From positions 1 through 6,865 of the forward strand of contig JAUWFP010000119.1 in assembly GCA_030606845.1 (NCBI GenBank): DNA of 6,865 nucleotides. The letters run 5' to 3'. This document shows positions 4,987 through 6,865 of the stretch, piece by piece. The notes beneath the pieces were generated by a model. It was not told where the DNA came from. It was given only the letters and a program-made list of their open reading frames with translations, and searched no databases. A program made the translations under genes and the position numbers. The stretch is from Anaerolineales bacterium (GTDB taxonomy: Bacteria > Chloroflexota > Anaerolineae > Anaerolineales > E44-bin32). Every line of letters begins with the position of its first letter. The first letter of the stretch is position 1.

Positions 4987-6288
4987 ATGCAGACAACTAT
5001 TGAAACGATCCATGGGCGAGAAGTGCTTGATTCTCGAGGGAATCCAACGGTCGAAGTTGAGGTATCGCTTTTTGATGGTAGTTGGGGCCGCGTGATTGTC
5101 CCCTCGGGCGCATCGACAGGTGTTCATGAAGCGCTTGAAATGAGGGATGGGGATAAGTCACGTTTCGGCGGTAAGGGCGTATTAAAAGCAGTAGAGAATG
5201 TAAATTCTGAACTTGCAGAACTTTTCCTTGGGTGGGATGCAATCGAACAACGAGCGATTGATCTGGCCATGATTGAAGTCGACGGCACAGAGAACAAATC
5301 ACGGTTAGGCGCCAATGCCATACTCGGTGTTAGTTTGGCGATAGCGAAAGCTGCAGCAAATTCTCTCCAGCTCCCTCTCTACCGGTATATCGGTGGCGTG
5401 AGCGCGCATCTCCTGCCGGTACCCATGCTAAATATATTAAACGGCGGAGCGCACACTGGATGGCAGTCGACGGACGCACAGGAGTTCATGATCATGCCGC
5501 TGGGGGCGGAATCATTCTCCGAAGGTCTGCGGTGGGGTGCGGAAATCTACCAGGAACTTAAAGCGGTGCTGAGAGAGAAAGGATACACCGCGCTTGTAGG
5601 TGATGAGGGAGGATTCGCTCCGGCATTAAATTCAAACGCTGAAGCAGTAGAACTCATATTAGTGGCCATTGAGAAAGCCGGTTATAAAACAGGGGAACAA
5701 GTATCGATTGCGCTCGATCCAGCAGCATCCGAGTTTTACGATGTTGATCGCGGGGTATACCAGCTTCGCAGTGAGGGGAAGGAGCTTAGTGGTGAGGAAT
5801 TAGTCGAATTCTGGGAATCATGGGTCAGGCAATATCCAATTGTATCCATTGAAGACGGCCTTGCACAAGACGACTGGGATAGCTGGCAGTTAATGACCGA
5901 GAAGATGGGCGATAAAATCCAGATCGTTGGTGATGATTTGCTTGTAACGAATCCCGAGCGGGTAAGGAAAGGTGTTGAATTAAAGGCCTGTAATTCGCTG
6001 TTAGTAAAAGTTAACCAAATTGGCACACTGACAGAAACGCTCGAAGCTGTCCAGGTTTGCCGGGAAGCAGGCTGGCGAGCAGTGACATCACACCGCTCAG
6101 GAGAAACTGAAGACGCCACAATTGCTGACCTCTCCGTCGCCATTCACATGGGACAAATAAAGACGGGTGCTCCTGCTCGATCCGATCGCGTCGCGAAGTA
6201 CAACCAACTTCTACGCATCGAGGACGAGCTTGGAGACAGTGCTCGGTATGCAGGGTGGTCCTGCTTAGGAGTTGCTGACGCAAAGTAG
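4987..6288 (+). CDS. eno: Enolase (phosphopyruvate hydratase)
   Basis: This 433-residue enzyme converts 2-phosphoglycerate to phosphoenolpyruvate in glycolysis and gluconeogenesis, in the cytoplasm. The N-terminal domain carries DSRGNPTVEVEV at 15-26 and the mobile loop PSGASTG at 39-45. The barrel carries NGGAH at 152-156 (His156), QEFM with Glu166, DEGGFAP at 206-212 with the acid Glu207, metal ligands Asp244 (ALDPAAS), Glu289 (SIEDGL) and Asp316 (GDDLLV), the base Lys341 (VKVNQIGT), SHRSGETED at 368-376, and Lys392 (GQIKTGAP). Numbering agrees closely with E. coli. The start is ATG 4987, not the in-frame ATG 4957, because of the ribosome binding site and promoter positions and because family members begin a few residues before the IxxIxGREVLDSRGNPT block. 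One oddity is the loop after His156, HTGWQSTDAQEFM, which is one residue longer than the common HADNNVDIQEFM type. A clear terminator follows; the gene is likely monocistronic. Confidence 0.98.
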   Translation: MQTTIETIHGREVLDSRGNPTVEVEVSLFDGSWGRVIVPSGASTGVHEALEMRDGDKSRFGGKGVLKAVENVNSELAELFLGWDAIEQRAIDLAMIEVDGTENKSRLGANAILGVSLAIAKAAANSLQLPLYRYIGGVSAHLLPVPMLNILNGGAHTGWQSTDAQEFMIMPLGAESFSEGLRWGAEIYQELKAVLREKGYTALVGDEGGFAPALNSNAEAVELILVAIEKAGYKTGEQVSIALDPAASEFYDVDRGVYQLRSEGKELSGEELVEFWESWVRQYPIVSIEDGLAQDDWDSWQLMTEKMGDKIQIVGDDLLVTNPERVRKGVELKACNSLLVKVNQIGTLTETLEAVQVCREAGWRAVTSHRSGETEDATIADLSVAIHMGQIKTGAPARSDRVAKYNQLLRIEDELGDSARYAGWSCLGVADAK

Positions 6289-6315
6289 CGCATATCATAA
6301 GCAGATAATCAATTA

Positions 6316-6352
6316 AGAAGAAACTGGCGAGTTCTATTCGCCAGTTTCTTTT
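6316..6352. terminator. Rho-independent terminator of eno, probably bidirectional
   Basis: The arms AGAAACTGGCGA and TCGCCAGTTTCT pair around a 7-nt loop (6331-6337), and A-rich flanks extend the stem outward to about 15 bp. The plus strand continues into TTTCTTTTATAT and the minus strand into TTCTTAATT, so it can serve both eno (stop 28 nt before) and the convergent zinc ribbon gene (stop 27 nt away). Confidence 0.9.
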
Positions 6353-6378
6353 ATATACAAGAGGTATAGGCTCGAGTG

Positions 6379-6865
6379 CTAGCCTGTATTTGTTGGTATA
6401 TCTGCTGATTGAGTTTCGGAAGGAGACGCTGGAACTGGTGTTGTGCAGTGAGGACAAATCTGCCAAGGGAGCTGCAGAAGCTGGCCACACTGGCGGCATA
6501 CCTTGCGGAGACGAGTGTGGCAATGAGCGCAGACCTGCCAATTATTTTCCGTATGACTTCCACATCCTGGACATAGCAAACGCTCCTCAACTTGCGAAAG
6601 GAGCGCTTCTTCTTCGAGCGTAAGCTGGTACTCCTCAGTGAGCGTCAGGGAAGGTCGGAGTATGAGGTAGATGATAAGCCCAGGCAAAGTCAATAGGGCA
6701 ACCAGGATCACCGCGAGAATGTGGACAAGTTTATCGTGGGACCTGGTTCGGATATCCCTAAGGGTCCAAAAAATCAGGCTCAGCCATAAAGCAGCCAAGA
6801 AGGCACCGAAAAAGGCCGTGAGATATGTAAAGTATTTTCCTAATGAGGCGATTCCGAAAATGTCC
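6379..6865 (-). CDS. Membrane-anchored double zinc ribbon protein, 5' end outside the window
   Basis: The frame stays open to the window edge; the first in-frame start inside is TTG 6798, but it falls in the middle of a membrane helix and has no ribosome binding site, so the true start is almost certainly outside. In the visible 161 residues the first hydrophobic segment spans about 11-34, a basic loop (RDIRTRSHDK) follows, the second helix is at about 47-69, then a charged, Glu-rich linker, and two tandem zinc ribbons. Ribbon one is CPGC-(10)-CAHC (98-115) and ribbon two is CRQC-(10)-CPHC (123-140): eight cysteines in four CxxC pairs, each ribbon also holding a Trp just before its second pair. 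The tail is Ser/Pro/Thr-rich. The basic loop between the helices is more compatible with the cytoplasm than with the outside, which leaves the side of the zinc ribbons ambiguous. Function is unknown; it may bind protein or nucleic acid at the membrane. Confidence 0.82.
   Translation of the reverse strand, partial: DIFGIASLGKYFTYLTAFFGAFLAALWLSLIFWTLRDIRTRSHDKLVHILAVILVALLTLPGLIIYLILRPSLTLTEEYQLTLEEEALLSQVEERLLCPGCGSHTENNWQVCAHCHTRLRKVCRQCGQLLQLPWQICPHCTTPVPASPSETQSADIPTNTG

Noticed and set aside
6011..6541. Minus-strand open frame of 176 codons across the end of eno and the terminator
   Set aside because: It lies antisense to conserved enolase codons and crosses the terminator hairpin; the composition is not protein-like and there is no ribosome binding site.
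6796..6798. TTG 6798 as the start of the zinc ribbon protein
   Set aside because: The frame remains open to the window edge with a protein-like sequence (GKYFTYLTAFFGAF), and the TTG would cut a membrane helix in half.
1..6865. Search for CRISPR arrays, tandem repeats, insertion sequences, tRNA or rRNA genes and defence or toxin-antitoxin cassettes
   Set aside because: None was seen by eye. All stretches without a gene are about 106 nt or shorter and are explained by promoters and terminators.

Overview
The window looks like a piece of an ordinary chromosome from an anaerobic bacterium, most likely a member of the Chloroflexota (class Anaerolineae or a relative). That placement is an inference. 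It rests on a tungsten-type aldehyde:ferredoxin oxidoreductase next to a fused Nnr, a YtxH protein beside a two-helix membrane protein, a double-zinc-ribbon membrane protein beside enolase, mixed ATG/GTG/TTG starts and roughly balanced base composition. No mobile element, CRISPR array, rRNA or tRNA gene was seen, and coding density is high.

Layout: (1) 1-2555, plus strand: the C-terminal half of an aldehyde:ferredoxin oxidoreductase (its 5' end lies outside the window), then after 17 nt the bifunctional NAD(P)H-hydrate repair enzyme Nnr, starting at TTG. A strong symmetric hairpin at 2596-2624 ends this unit and the convergent one. (2) 2648-4880, minus strand: read in transcription order, mnmA (tRNA 2-thiouridylase), a small three-helix membrane protein joined to it by a GTGA overlap, then a two-helix membrane protein with its own promoter, followed by a YtxH-domain protein. 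(3) 4881-4986: a 106-nt divergent promoter region between mnmA and eno. (4) 4987-6288, plus strand: enolase, ending at a classic hairpin-plus-T terminator shared with the convergent gene. (5) 6379-6865, minus strand: a membrane-anchored double zinc ribbon protein whose 5' end runs off the window.

How the genes work together: AOR and Nnr are probably co-transcribed and link ferredoxin-dependent aldehyde oxidation to repair of damaged nicotinamide cofactors. MnmA and enolase are housekeeping functions. The YtxH pair looks like a small envelope or stress module. The zinc ribbon protein has no function I can assign.

The most interesting signal is in gene expression. Both minus-strand promoters (before mnmA and before the two-helix membrane gene) have an extended -10 of form TGnTAnAAT placed 7-9 nt upstream of the A of the only usable ATG. 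An in-frame stop overlaps each -10 and there is no Shine-Dalgarno sequence, so both transcripts should be leaderless or nearly so. The other visible gene starts (nnr, ytxH, eno and the GTG-started gene) have clear Shine-Dalgarno sequences, though the last is spaced long. I found no convincing new multi-gene system here.
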